A stretch of 20,708 nucleotides of DNA from Microbacterium sp. (GCF_003248605.1 NZ_QFPF01000040.1:1-20708), one strand, 5' to 3'. Counted from the first letter of the stretch, positions 1 to 8,030 are shown. The notes: generated from the sequence alone by a model not told the origin. Translations and numbers: made by a program.

Positions 1-292
1 GTCAACGGGCGTTTTGAGCGGCCGGAGTGATTTGACCTCGGCATCCCGCGTCTGATTGCCTCGAAGGAGGGCCGATCTCGGCCCATAAGTCCAGTCCGCG
101 TTCGCGCCGCCCCCAACCCGATGGGCGTGGCGGGCGAACGTACGGTTGATGGATCAGTGCGGACGACCCGATGTCCTCCGCCGGTGCGACGAACGCACGA
201 CGTCTGCGGACGCGTGCCCGTCGCCGGTGATCATCACCCGGGCGTAACCGATGCGGCCCCACCATGCGCAGCGGGCCGTCGAGGTGTGACCA
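1..292. other. upstream region of proV with no supported gene
   Basis: No reading frame here looks like a real protein. The frames that are open are shadows or lack family resemblance. The stretch contains a compact hairpin, GGGCCGA/TCGGCCC at 69-84, without a T tract, and a short palindrome at 226-238 described separately. It presumably holds the promoter of the osmoprotectant operon, but I could not find a convincing -35/-10 pair. Confidence 0.5.
226..238. promoter_or_regulatory. short palindrome upstream of proV, possible operator
   Basis: GGTGAT-C-ATCACC is a perfect 6-bp inverted repeat around one central base, 54 bp before the proV start. Its position would suit a regulator site of the osmoprotectant operon. 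A 6-bp palindrome can occur by chance and no regulator gene is adjacent, so this is only a candidate. Confidence 0.2.
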
Positions 293-1597
293 GTGACCGT
301 CGCGCACGCGATCGAGGCAACAGGCCTCTACAAAGTCTTCGGAAAGAATCCCAAACAAGCCGCCCGGCGCCTCGCCGCCGGGGAGAGCCGCACGCAGGTC
401 GCGGACGCCGGAACGGCGGCCGTCATCGACGCGAGCTTCACCGTCGCGCCCGGCGAGATCTTCGTCATCATGGGCCTGTCGGGATCGGGTAAGTCGACGA
501 TCATCCGCATGCTCAACGGGCTGCACGATGCGACCGCCGGCACCATCACGGTGCAGGGCGAGACCATCACCGACATCCCGGCGAACAAGCTGCGTGAGAT
601 CCGGCGGGATCGGGTGTCGATGGTGTTCCAGCACTTCGCGCTGCTGCCGCACCGCACGGTCGCCGAGAACGTCGCCTACTCGCTGGAGCTGCGAGGCGTC
701 GGCAAGGCCGAGCGCACGGCCAAGGCCGACGAGATCCTTGCCCTCGTGGGCCTCGAGGGGTGGGGTGACAAGCTGCCCTCGGCACTCTCCGGCGGCATGC
801 AGCAGCGCGTCGGCATCGCGCGAGCACTCGCGGCCGACACCGACATCCTGCTCATGGACGAGGCCTTCAGCGCACTCGACCCCCTGATCCGCCGCGAGAT
901 GCAGGAGCAACTGCTGTCCCTGCAGCAGAAGCTGCAGAAGACGATCGTGTTCATCACGCACGACCTCAACGAGGCGATGTTCCTCGGCGATCGGATCGCG
1001 GTCATGCGCGACGGTCGCATCGTGCAGATCGGCACGCCCGAAGACATCCTCACCGACCCCGCCAACGACTACGTCGAGCAGTTCGTGCAGGACGTCGATC
1101 GCGCCCGCGTGCTGACGGCCGCGAACGTCATGGAGCTTCCGCGTCCCGTCGTCAGCGAGAGCGGCGGCCCGCGCACGGCCCTGCGCCAGATGCGCGACGC
1201 GTACTCGTCGGCCGCGTACGTCGTCGGCCGTGATCGCCGGCTGCTCGGCATCGTGACGGATCGGGATGCGGTCAAGCTCGTCCGTCGCGGGGAGCGTTCG
1301 CTGTCGTCGGTGGTCACCCGCGTGCCGCAGAGCGTCTCGAAGGACGAGGTCCTGGTGAACCTGTTCGTACCCGCGGTGGAGTCGCCGCTGCCGCTCGCCG
1401 TGACGGATGACGAGGGCCGGTTGGTCGGCGTCATCCCCCGCGTCACCCTGCTGGCGGCCCTCGGACCCGGACCCAGCGACACCTCGGAGATCACGATCCT
1501 GCCCCAGCCTGTTCCCGCGACCGAGATCGATGCGGTGCTGGCGGCCTCCGCCACCGCCGACGAAGCGCCGGCCGGCGAGAGCGAGGGGGTGCGCTGA
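293..1597 (+). CDS. proV: glycine betaine/L-proline ABC transporter ATP-binding protein ProV with CBS module
   Basis: ATPase that powers uptake of glycine betaine, proline or related compatible solutes under osmotic stress, on the cytoplasmic face of the membrane. The 434-aa product has a Walker A loop GLSGSGKST (residues 61-69), signature LSGGMQQR (165-172) and Walker B ILLMDE (185-190). A C-terminal region (about 275-390) reads as a paired CBS module with the phrase LLGIVTDRDAV. The family is known to use such modules to sense ionic strength or nucleotides. The long insert before the ATPase core and the start MTVAHAIEATGLYKVFG match ProV/OpuAA proteins. The GTG start at 293 has GAGG at 281-284, eight bases upstream. 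The stop shares one base with the ATG of proW, so the two are translationally coupled. Confidence 0.95.
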   Translation: MTVAHAIEATGLYKVFGKNPKQAARRLAAGESRTQVADAGTAAVIDASFTVAPGEIFVIMGLSGSGKSTIIRMLNGLHDATAGTITVQGETITDIPANKLREIRRDRVSMVFQHFALLPHRTVAENVAYSLELRGVGKAERTAKADEILALVGLEGWGDKLPSALSGGMQQRVGIARALAADTDILLMDEAFSALDPLIRREMQEQLLSLQQKLQKTIVFITHDLNEAMFLGDRIAVMRDGRIVQIGTPEDILTDPANDYVEQFVQDVDRARVLTAANVMELPRPVVSESGGPRTALRQMRDAYSSAAYVVGRDRRLLGIVTDRDAVKLVRRGERSLSSVVTRVPQSVSKDEVLVNLFVPAVESPLPLAVTDDEGRLVGVIPRVTLLAALGPGPSDTSEITILPQPVPATEIDAVLAASATADEAPAGESEGVR

Positions 1598-2577
1598 TGG
1601 ATGGTTTCCGCATTCCGCTCGGGGACTGGATCGACACCGGTGTGGACTGGCTGCGCGACAACCTCGCGGGGCTCTTCGACGTCATCACCGTCGTCGTGCG
1701 GTTCCTGGTCGACGGCCTCACCGACGGGCTCGTCGCCATCCCGGTGTTCGTGGCGATCGCGCTCTTCGCGCTGCTGGGCTGGTTCTTCCGGTCGTGGCAG
1801 ATGGCTCTCGGCACCGCGCTGACATTCACGCTGATCGTCGCGATGGACCTGTGGGTGCCCGCGATGCAGACGCTCTCGCTCGTGCTCGTGGCCACCCTCG
1901 TGGCGCTGCTGATCGGGATTCCGCTGGGCATCTGGTCGGCGCGCAACGACACCGTGCGCGCCATCCTCAAGCCCGTGCTCGATTTCATGCAGACGATGCC
2001 CGCGTTCGTCTACCTGATCCCCGCGATCACGTTCTTCAGCATCGGCGTCGTGCCGGGACTCGTCGCGACGGTCATCTTCGCGCTGCCCCCCGGGGTGCGC
2101 CTGACCGAGCTGGGCATCCGCGGCGTCGACTCGGAGACGGTCGAGGCCGGGCACGCATTCGGCGCCACGCCCGGACAGATTCTGCGCGGCATCCAACTGC
2201 CCCTCGCCACGCCGACGATCATGGCGGGCGTCAACCAGGTCATCATGCTCGCGCTGTCGATGGCGGTGCTGGCGGGAATCGTCGGCGCCGACGGCCTCGG
2301 CAAGATCGTCGTGCAGTCGGTCTCGACCGTCAACCTCGCGCTCGGCGTCGAGGCGGGCCTGGGCGTCGTGATCCTCGCGGTCTTCCTCGATCGCGTCACG
2401 GCCGCGCTCGGAAACCCCGCCGACTACCCGAGATCACTGCGGGGCGTGCTCGGGCGCCGTCGCGCGGCGGGGTCGCGCAGCGGTGGCCCGGCCGGGGGCT
2501 CGAACGCTGCGGCCGAGCAGGCCGAGCGCGAGGTCGCGTCGCCGCGGCGGGCTCCCGTCGGTGGCGGCGCCGTCTGA
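1597..2577 (+). CDS. proW: glycine betaine/L-proline ABC transporter permease ProW
   Basis: Membrane channel subunit of the osmoprotectant importer. The 326-aa protein is strongly hydrophobic from about residue 35 to 275, with several predicted TM segments. The phrase EAGHAFGATPGQILRGIQLP is the cytoplasmic EAA loop that docks on the ATPase. The family pattern 'LDFMQTMPAFVYLIPAI' is also present. The last about 50 residues are Ala/Gly/Arg rich and probably disordered. The start overlaps the proV stop (TGATG), and proX follows 71 bp downstream, so the three genes form one operon. Confidence 0.95.
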   Translation: MDGFRIPLGDWIDTGVDWLRDNLAGLFDVITVVVRFLVDGLTDGLVAIPVFVAIALFALLGWFFRSWQMALGTALTFTLIVAMDLWVPAMQTLSLVLVATLVALLIGIPLGIWSARNDTVRAILKPVLDFMQTMPAFVYLIPAITFFSIGVVPGLVATVIFALPPGVRLTELGIRGVDSETVEAGHAFGATPGQILRGIQLPLATPTIMAGVNQVIMLALSMAVLAGIVGADGLGKIVVQSVSTVNLALGVEAGLGVVILAVFLDRVTAALGNPADYPRSLRGVLGRRRAAGSRSGGPAGGSNAAAEQAEREVASPRRAPVGGGAV

Positions 2578-2648
2578 ATCCCGCAGATCCACAACTGAAA
2601 ACCCATACGAAACGCATGCAATCACACATGAAGATGAAGGGAAGCACC

Positions 2649-3560
2649 ATGAGAAATCGCAAGCTGACAGGAATCCTCGCCGTCGGAGCGGCCGCGACGC
2701 TGACGCTCGCCGGCTGCTCGGGCGACGCCGGTGACAACGGAACCGGCGACACCGGCTCGGAGGACATGGGCACGATCACCCTCGGGTTCCTCCCGTCGTG
2801 GACCGACGGACTGAGCACCGCGTACCTGCTCGAGAACCAGCTCGAGAAGCTGGGCTACACGGTCGAGATGGAAGAGCTCACCGAGGCGGGACCGCTGTAC
2901 ACGGGCCTCGCGCAGGGTGACGTCGACATGTATCCGTCGGCCTGGCCCGAGGTCACGCACGCCGAGTACATGGAAGAGTACGGCGACGACATCGAAGACA
3001 TCGGCGCCTACTACGAGGGTGCCGTGCTCACGATCGCCGTGCCCGACTACGTCGAGATCTCCTCGATCGAGGAGCTGAAGGGCAACGCCGACATGTTCGG
3101 CGGACAGATCATCGGCATCGAGCCCGGCGCCGGTCTCACGCGCGTGACGCAGGAGGAGATGATCCCGGCCTACGAGCTGGGCGACGAGTACGAGCTCGTC
3201 ACCTCGTCGACGGCCGCGATGCTCACCGAGCTCGAGAACGCGATCGCCGCCGAAGAGAACATCGTCGTGACGTCCTGGCGTCCCTTCTGGGCCAACGACG
3301 CCTACAACCTGCGCGACCTCGAAGACCCCATGGGCGCCATGGGCGAGCCCGAGGCGCTGCACTTCCTCGGGACGAGCGACTTCTCGGAGCGCTTCCCCGA
3401 GGCGGCCGAGCTGATCGCCGGCATCGAGCTGGATGACGCGCAGTACGCCTCCCTCGAGGACATGGTCGTGAACGAGTACGGCGAGGGCAACGAGCCCGAG
3501 GCCATCGAGGCCTGGCTCGAGGCCAACCCGGACGCGTTCGACACGATCATCACCGAGTGA
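2649..3560 (+). CDS. proX: glycine betaine-binding lipoprotein ProX (OpuAC-type)
   Basis: Extracellular substrate-binding protein of the importer. It is 303 aa long, with a lipoprotein signal peptide ending in the lipobox LAGC, so the lipidated residue is C23. A Gly/Asp/Thr linker (about 24-40) tethers the binding domain. OpuAC-type proteins hold the quaternary ammonium group in a cage of aromatic side chains. Candidates here are W51 (LPSWTDG), W99 (YPSAWPE) and W210/W214 (TSWRPFW). The mature protein is unusually rich in Glu and Asp. I chose the ATG at 2649 because AAGGGAAG lies just upstream and the signal peptide starts cleanly. The frame stays open far upstream only as a shadow of proV/proW. 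An intrinsic terminator follows 23 bp after the stop. Confidence 0.93.
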   Translation: MRNRKLTGILAVGAAATLTLAGCSGDAGDNGTGDTGSEDMGTITLGFLPSWTDGLSTAYLLENQLEKLGYTVEMEELTEAGPLYTGLAQGDVDMYPSAWPEVTHAEYMEEYGDDIEDIGAYYEGAVLTIAVPDYVEISSIEELKGNADMFGGQIIGIEPGAGLTRVTQEEMIPAYELGDEYELVTSSTAAMLTELENAIAAEENIVVTSWRPFWANDAYNLRDLEDPMGAMGEPEALHFLGTSDFSERFPEAAELIAGIELDDAQYASLEDMVVNEYGEGNEPEAIEAWLEANPDAFDTIITE

Positions 3561-3582
3561 TCGCGCTCTAGCGGCTGTGCGA

Positions 3583-3613
3583 GCGGGTCCCGGCTTCGGC
3601 CGGGGCCCGCTTT
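3583..3613 (+). terminator. intrinsic terminator of the proVWX operon
   Basis: A 12-bp stem (3583-3594 with 3599-3610) closes on a TTCG tetraloop. It has a single T-G wobble, and TTT follows. It sits 23 bp after the proX stop, so it should end the osmoprotectant transcript. The T tract is short, as is common at high GC. Confidence 0.8.
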
Positions 3614-3686
3614 GGCGTGTCGCCGGCGCCGGGTGGCAGCATCCCGTTCGTCTCGCGCTGGCCGCGCTGGTCGCGTTGGTGCTCGC

Positions 3687-3735
3687 CTGTCGCGTTGTGT
3701 GGGTGTGGATGCTGCGTACCCGCATTTTGCGACAG
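3687..3735. repeat. 49-bp interrupted palindrome, copy 1
   Basis: Outer arms CTGTCGC and GCGACAG, inner arms TGTGGGT and ACCCGCA, and a loop containing GGATGCTGCG. It lies in the convergent gap between proX and the DUF4166 gene. Copies at 3771, 5252, 5336 and 8372 have the same length and arm layout. The same 9 bases, GGTGCTCGC, precede copies 1 and 2. Confidence 0.9.
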
Positions 3736-3770
3736 GGGAGCATCTTGCGGCTCGGGTCCCTGGTGCTCGC

Positions 3771-3819
3771 CTGTCGCGTTGTGTGGGTGTGGATGCTGCG
3801 TACCCGCATTTTGCGACAG
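3771..3819. repeat. 49-bp interrupted palindrome, copy 2
   Basis: Identical to copy 1 over the full 49 bp. It begins exactly 84 bp after copy 1, so the two form a tandem pair separated by a 35-bp spacer. It ends 39 bp before the stop of the DUF4166 gene. Confidence 0.9.
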
Positions 3820-3858
3820 CGGAGCGTGGATGGCGGGGTGGATGCTGCGTGCCGCGTG

Positions 3859-4527
3859 TCAGGTGCGCGACTCGTGCCGCGCGGGCTTGAGCCGAGCGGG
3901 GGCGTCGTGCGCGTCGACCCACTCGCACACGAAGGAGCCCCGATACCCGAAGAGGAATCCGAATCGGTGGTTGTGCACCTCCAGCTCGACGTGGAAGCGC
4001 TGATCGTCGTCGTCGAAGTACTCCTTCAGCCGCGCGCGCCCGCTCAGCAGGAGCGGGAAGGCGAAGCCGATCGGCCCCGCGAAGAACCGCTGCGTGTCAG
4101 AGGTGAGCAGCAGGCCTCCGCGCTCATCGATGCGAAGGTCGAGCTCGACGGCGAGGTGCTGATGCGTGCCCAGATAGTCGAGCACGCGACCGCCGTCGAG
4201 GATCATCGTCGCGTCGAAGCGGCGCCGGTGGGCACCCACGGTGTACTCGCGGACGAAGGTGACCGTCTCGCGTCCGAGTGGATCGCGGTACGGATAGTTC
4301 TCGATGACGAAGGGCACCCGCACGCCGGTGTCGGGGACGAGGATGTTCCGGAGTCTCCCGATCTGGAGGAACGGCACCGTCCACCAGGGTCCGCGCCGGA
4401 TCTCGTCCATCACACCCCGCCCGATGCACGCCTCTCCCGCGTCGAGCCCGACGCCGAACCGGCGGCGCATCATGGGGTGCAGGCGGGCGAAATCCTCGCC
4501 GAGCGCGCGTTCGAAGATCGACGTCAT
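3859..4527 (-). CDS. DUF4166 domain-containing protein
   Basis: The 222-aa protein matches what I know of the DUF4166 family through the phrases LHPMMRRRFGVGL, ACIGRGVMDEI, RNILVPDTGVRVPFVIENYPYRD, GRETVTFVREY and FGFLFGYRGSF (each quoted in part). The biochemical role of the family is not established. No signal peptide or TM segment is visible. The ATG at 4527 is the first plausible start after the upstream SRPBCC gene, whose stop lies 10 bp away. The frame continues upstream only as a shadow of that gene. The two genes look co-transcribed from the promoter before 5161. The pair is flanked on both sides by 133-bp direct repeats. Confidence 0.82.
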   Translation of the reverse strand: MTSIFERALGEDFARLHPMMRRRFGVGLDAGEACIGRGVMDEIRRGPWWTVPFLQIGRLRNILVPDTGVRVPFVIENYPYRDPLGRETVTFVREYTVGAHRRRFDATMILDGGRVLDYLGTHQHLAVELDLRIDERGGLLLTSDTQRFFAGPIGFAFPLLLSGRARLKEYFDDDDQRFHVELEVHNHRFGFLFGYRGSFVCEWVDAHDAPARLKPARHESRT

Positions 4528-4537
4528 GAGGGAGACG

Positions 4538-5161
4538 TCACGAGGGAGATGCCGGGTCGGGGAGGGCAGCAAGCGTCGCCGGAGCGCTCCGCACGAGCTC
4601 CGTCCGCTTTCCATACGCGGGCCTGCGACGGCACCGTGTCGCGCGCGGTCGGTCCGGCCGCCACCACCACGCGACGCTCCACAGCGGCCATCGCTCGGGC
4701 GGGTCGTCTGACTCGATCCAGAGGCGGAGTCGATCGAAGCTCCAGGCCGTCGCCCAACCGAGCAGTGGGCGGACGACGACATCCAGCATCCCCCAGCCGG
4801 CGTCGTAGTCATATCCGGTGATGAAGCGGGTGCCGCTCTCGACGGGCACGTAGCGCCAATATCCGCGACCTGAGCGGATCGGCGACATCCGGTCGCGGGT
4901 GTGGAACCGCAGCGCGGACGTGCGCGTGCCGTCGGGCCGGTCGTGTTCGCCGATGCTCACGCCGGTACCGCGCACGACGTGACCCGGCACGCGACGCTCA
5001 TAGGTGAATCGGGTGGCGCCGTCCTGCGTCTTGTCGACCGGCATGATGCGCGTGAATCTGACGTCCCAGCGCACGTGCGCGCGCGGATCCTGCGTCGCGC
5101 GCCACACGGCATCGACATCGGCGCAGATCGTCGTCTCCACATAGATGCCGCGCCCGCTCAC
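4538..5161 (-). CDS. SRPBCC family (START-like) protein
   Basis: The 207-aa protein begins with the typical SRPBCC opening, YVETTICADVDAVWRATQDP, followed by HVRWDVRFTRI. It contains the strand-rich middle (RYEXR-like turn, RSGRGYWRYVPVESGTRFITGYDYD) and the C-terminal helix around WSFDRLRLWIES. Such folds form a cavity for hydrophobic ligands, and the ligand is unknown here. The C-terminal 30 residues are Arg/Pro/Ala rich and may be disordered. The GTG start at 5161 is supported by TAGCGT exactly 6 nt upstream, which suggests a leaderless mRNA. It is followed 10 bp later by the DUF4166 gene. Confidence 0.8.
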   Translation of the reverse strand: MSGRGIYVETTICADVDAVWRATQDPRAHVRWDVRFTRIMPVDKTQDGATRFTYERRVPGHVVRGTGVSIGEHDRPDGTRTSALRFHTRDRMSPIRSGRGYWRYVPVESGTRFITGYDYDAGWGMLDVVVRPLLGWATAWSFDRLRLWIESDDPPERWPLWSVAWWWRPDRPRATRCRRRPAYGKRTELVRSAPATLAALPDPASPS

Positions 5162-5167
5162 AACACG

Positions 5168-5173
5168 ACGCTA
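5168..5173 (-). promoter_or_regulatory. candidate leaderless -10 box for the SRPBCC/DUF4166 pair
   Basis: TAGCGT on the minus strand fits TAnnnT and ends 6 nt before the GTG at 5161. Transcription starting about 7 nt downstream would begin at the start codon. No clear -35 is seen. The same spacing recurs at five other genes in the window. Confidence 0.5.
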
Positions 5174-5251
5174 CGACAGCGGGCGCCGCCCGCGGACGGC
5201 GCGCGCCGGTGCGCCGCGGGATGCTCGCTTGGTGGCGCCGTCTTCGCTCGC

Positions 5252-5300
5252 CTGTCGCGTTGTGTGGGTGTGGATGCTGCGCACCCGCATTTTGCGACAG
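5252..5300. repeat. 49-bp interrupted palindrome, copy 3
   Basis: Same sequence as copy 1 except for one base (GCGCACCC in place of GCGTACCC). It starts 91 bp upstream of the SRPBCC gene at 5161. The 35 bp that follow differ from the spacer after copy 1 at one base. Confidence 0.9.
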
Positions 5301-5335
5301 GGGAGCATCTTGCGGCTCGGGTCCCTGGCGCTCGC

Positions 5336-5384
5336 CTGTCGCGTTGTGCCGGTGTGGATGCTGCGTACCCGCATCTCGCGACAG
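5336..5384. repeat. 49-bp interrupted palindrome, copy 4
   Basis: Starts exactly 84 bp after copy 3, as copy 2 does after copy 1. It is more diverged: the left inner arm reads TGCCGGT and the right outer flank CATCTCGCGACAG. It lies 21 bp downstream of the arfB stop. Confidence 0.88.
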
Positions 5385-5405
5385 GGGAACCGTTCCTCGA
5401 GCCGG

Positions 5406-5843
<438 letters not shown>

Positions 5844-5848
5844 GAGAC

Positions 5849-6109
5849 CTACCGGGCCGGGTCGGCCAGGGCTGCCCGCACGTGCGCCACGATCGCGTTG
5901 GCGTGCCCGTGCCCCATGCCATGCTCGGCCTTGAGGTATGCCACGACCTGCATGTGCGGGTGATCGGCCAGGCGATCGGCGGCGATGTCGAGCCACTCCT
6001 GCACCGGGTGCCCGTACGCCTGCTCGATGCTCGCGAAGTACGACGCCGGTCCTTTCGGCTTCGAACCGTCGGGGGGTGGGTCAGGGGCGAAGACACGTCG
6101 AGCGCTCAT
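5849..6109 (-). CDS. DUF4287 domain-containing protein
   Basis: The small 86-aa protein matches DUF4287 through SYFASIEQAYGHPVQEWLDI and the ending VAYLKAEHGMGHGHANAIVAHVRA. The role of the family is not known to me, and the fold is probably helical. The ATG at 6109 gives the normal family length and has TATCCT exactly 6 nt upstream. An ATG farther upstream at 6154 would add 15 residues without family resemblance. ArfB follows 5 bp downstream, so a role near translation quality control is conceivable from context only. Confidence 0.8.
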   Translation of the reverse strand: MSARRVFAPDPPPDGSKPKGPASYFASIEQAYGHPVQEWLDIAADRLADHPHMQVVAYLKAEHGMGHGHANAIVAHVRAALADPAR

Positions 6110-6115
6110 GCAGCC

Positions 6116-6121
6116 AGGATA
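6116..6121 (-). promoter_or_regulatory. candidate leaderless -10 box for DUF4287-arfB
   Basis: TATCCT on the minus strand ends 6 nt before the ATG at 6109. The expected start of transcription coincides with the start codon. No convincing -35 is visible at 16-18 nt. Confidence 0.45.
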
Positions 6122-6224
6122 GGAGTGCTCAGCTCCGGATGATGCCGGTGACAAGTGCGGCGAGACGATCGAGATCGGCCCCTCCGGGTACGTCGTTGCG
6201 CGATCGCAGGGGAAGTCGCGGGCG

Positions 6225-6620
6225 TCAGTCCTCGTAGCCGATGAGCCACGTGATGCCGTATCGATCAGTGAGCGTGCCGTCGTGGGCGCCCCATGGTCGC
6301 TCCTGCAGCGGATCGATGACGGTTCCGTCGTCGGCGAGGGCCGTGAACCATGACTCCAGGGTGCGCGGGTCGGCGGTGCCGAGCAGCGAGAACATGATGC
6401 CGCTCATGACCAGCGGGCGGGTGGCGGTCGAGGCGTCTGCCGCGAAGAGATCGACCGGACCGGCGAGTATTCCGTGAGCGATCGCGTCTGCAGGGCCGTC
6501 CGTGCTGCCGAACTCGGCCCGCGTGTGCAGCTCCAGCGCGCCGCCGAAGACGCCGTGATAGAACGTGAGGGCCTCACGTGCGGTACCGGGGAAGTGGATG
6601 TACGGAACGAGACGTGCCAT
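6225..6620 (-). CDS. VOC family (PhnB-like glyoxalase superfamily) protein
   Basis: The 131-aa protein opens with MARLVPYIHFPGTAREALTF, followed by YHGVFGGAL, the signature of PhnB/3-demethylubiquinone methyltransferase-like VOC proteins. It ends with the typical PWGAHDGTLTDRYGITWLI. The family forms dimers of beta-alpha-beta-beta-beta units, often with a metal site. The reaction here cannot be told from sequence. The ATG at 6620 has TAGGGT exactly 6 nt upstream. It stands alone, divergent from the SRPBCC gene at 6713. Confidence 0.87.
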   Translation of the reverse strand: MARLVPYIHFPGTAREALTFYHGVFGGALELHTRAEFGSTDGPADAIAHGILAGPVDLFAADASTATRPLVMSGIMFSLLGTADPRTLESWFTALADDGTVIDPLQERPWGAHDGTLTDRYGITWLIGYED

Positions 6621-6626
6621 GCGCCG

Positions 6627-6632
6627 ACCCTA
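6627..6632 (-). promoter_or_regulatory. candidate leaderless -10 box for the VOC gene
   Basis: TAGGGT on the minus strand, 6 nt before the ATG at 6620. It lies in the 92-bp divergent gap shared with the SRPBCC gene that starts at 6713. Confidence 0.45.
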
Positions 6633-6678
6633 CGCCGGCCGGACGCCGGCGACGACCCCCGGCATCCGACCCCCGGGA

Positions 6679-7482
6679 TCACTTCGCCGAGATCCGGGCA
6701 AGGATGGGTGCCATGTTCACCGTCACCGAATCCATCACGATCGCCAGGCCCGTCGATGAGGTGTTCGCGTTCCTGGCCGACGGTCGCAACCGAGCAAAGT
6801 GGGACACGTCGGTGATCTCCGAGGAACTCACCTCGCCCCCGCCGCTCGGTGTCGGAAGCACCCTGCACACGCGCATGCGGGTGATGAGCCGCGAAGTCGA
6901 GTTCGACTGGCGCGTGACGCGCTTCGATTCCCCGCGCCGGATGGCGATCGAGAGCACGGCGGGGATGCTGCCCACGTCGTTCCTGCTGGAGTTCACCGAT
7001 GCGGGCGAGGCCACCGGCGTGGTGGCGACGGTGGCGGGTGAACCGAGAGGGATGCTGCGCCTCGGTGAGCCCATGATCGCCGAGTCCGTGCGCGCCACCC
7101 TCGCGACGGGTCTCGCGCGCGCGAAGCGGCTGCTCGAGGAGCGTCCGCGATAGGGGTTCGGAGTGGAGCCGCCCCGCGCGTCGGCCCCACCGGCCGCATG
7201 ACCCCGATCCCACGCATCGCCGAGGGCCTCGAGATCGCGCGCCAGAGCATCGCGGCGGGCAGGCGGCTCGATCAGTCCCAGAACGATCGGGCGCTCGAGG
7301 TCGTCCTCTTCGAATGCGACCCAGACTCCGGCGCCGATCGGCACCGCGTGGGGGGCGAAGGCGCCGAGCGGGATGACGACGGGAGCCCAAGAATCAAGCC
7401 CGGTCTGGGGAAACCGGATCTGCACTCGGCCGCGCCCGGACGGATCGTCGTCTGCGATGACTTCAGCCCGGTGAACGCCCAC
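6679..7482 (-). CDS. gp5/baseplate-V-like OB-fold protein, C-terminal end doubtful
   Basis: The first about 75 residues read as the OB-fold of phage baseplate protein V / gp5 / VgrG: DPSGRGRVQIRFPQTGLDSW, then VVIPLG, then GAGVWVAFEEDDLERPIVLG. In phages and contractile systems this fold holds the spike together. After that the sequence becomes Arg/Ala/Gly rich. From 7153 to 6679 it lies wholly antisense to the SRPBCC gene, with no in-frame stop before 6679. I support only about 7190-7482 as real coding. The rest may be a shadow of a gene whose own stop was lost by frameshift. The GTG start at 7482 has AAGG 12 nt upstream. No other phage genes are nearby, so it may be a stand-alone relic or a small protein of unknown role. 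Confidence 0.45.
   Translation of the reverse strand: MGVHRAEVIADDDPSGRGRVQIRFPQTGLDSWAPVVIPLGAFAPHAVPIGAGVWVAFEEDDLERPIVLGLIEPPARRDALARDLEALGDAWDRGHAAGGADARGGSTPNPYRGRSSSSRFARARPVARVARTDSAIMGSPRRSIPLGSPATVATTPVASPASVNSSRNDVGSIPAVLSIAIRRGESKRVTRQSNSTSRLITRMRVCRVLPTPSGGGEVSSSEITDVSHFARLRPSARNANTSSTGLAIVMDSVTVNMAPILARISAK
6713..7153 (+). CDS. SRPBCC family protein
   Basis: The 146-aa protein opens with MFTVTESITIARPVDEVFAF, the standard SRPBCC first strand and helix, then LADGRNRAKWDTSV. It continues with the beta-sheet section and ends in the long helix VRATLATGLARAKRLLEER that covers the ligand cavity. The ligand is unknown. I chose the ATG at 6713 because AAGGA at 6700-6704 is 8 nt away. 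An ATG at 6704 lies inside that site. The minus strand of this gene is open for the whole gp5-like frame described at 6679-7482, which is odd, but this + strand gene is the more convincing coding sequence. Confidence 0.85.
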   Translation: MFTVTESITIARPVDEVFAFLADGRNRAKWDTSVISEELTSPPPLGVGSTLHTRMRVMSREVEFDWRVTRFDSPRRMAIESTAGMLPTSFLLEFTDAGEATGVVATVAGEPRGMLRLGEPMIAESVRATLATGLARAKRLLEERPR

Positions 7483-7565
7483 GCGCTCACCGTACCTTGC
7501 AGCCTGTCCGAGCGGGCGCGGTGCGGTCGGGATCGTCCGCGCCGTACGCCTGGCAGGATCGAAGA

Positions 7566-8030
7566 ATGGTCAGTTCGTTCACGCTCGTCACGCGGACGAC
7601 CGCATCCGTCGAGCAGCTCTTCGAGCTGTCGTTGAGTATCGACGAGCACATGTCATCCATGGATAGGTCGAGGGAACGTGCGATCGCGGGCGTCACCGGC
7701 GGGTCGATCGGTCTCGGAGAGACGGTCACGTGGCGTGCGCGACACTTCGGCATCTGGTTCACGATGACTTCGAAGATCACTCATCTCGAACGCCCCGGGT
7801 GTTTTGTGGACGAGCAGGTGCGGGGCCCCTTCCGCTTGTTCCGCCACGAGCATCGATTCGCCCTCGAAGACGGGAAGACGGTCATGGTCGATACGCTGAC
7901 GATCGCGTCGCCGATCCTCGGTCGCCTCGCGGAGCGTGCGATTCTCGTGCCCTACCTGCGCCGGCTGATCAGACGGCGCAACGAGCATCTCCTTCGCGTG
8001 CTCGCAGCCGCGCCGAGCGGCAACGCCTGA
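7566..8030 (+). CDS. SRPBCC family protein
   Basis: The 154-aa protein contains LVTRTTASVEQLFELSLSID, then ERAIAGVTGG, IGLGETVTWRARHFGIWFTM, RPGCFVDEQVRGPFRLFRHEH and YLRRLIRRRNEHLLRVL. These are recognisable phrases of a SRPBCC subfamily sometimes annotated as cyclase-like or cell-division-inhibitor-like. No enzymatic function should be assumed. The ATG at 7566 is preceded 6 nt upstream by CAGGAT, a weak relative of the TAnnnT box. It lies divergently from the gp5-like ORF. Confidence 0.85.
   Translation: MVSSFTLVTRTTASVEQLFELSLSIDEHMSSMDRSRERAIAGVTGGSIGLGETVTWRARHFGIWFTMTSKITHLERPGCFVDEQVRGPFRLFRHEHRFALEDGKTVMVDTLTIASPILGRLAERAILVPYLRRLIRRRNEHLLRVLAAAPSGNA

Noticed and set aside
69..84. 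GGGCCGA/TCGGCCC hairpin as a terminator of an upstream gene
   Set aside because: Stem with only a 2-nt loop and no T tract; a GC-rich chance palindrome is likely.
1407..2648. Upstream extension of the proX frame by over 400 codons
   Set aside because: Overlaps proV and proW in another frame; the lipoprotein signal peptide and ribosome site at 2649 set the start.
3687..3819. Two identical 49-bp repeats with a 35-bp spacer, CRISPR-like at first look
   Set aside because: Only two copies per block, the same spacer recurs at 5301-5335, no cas genes, and the unit is an interrupted palindrome much longer than a normal CRISPR repeat.
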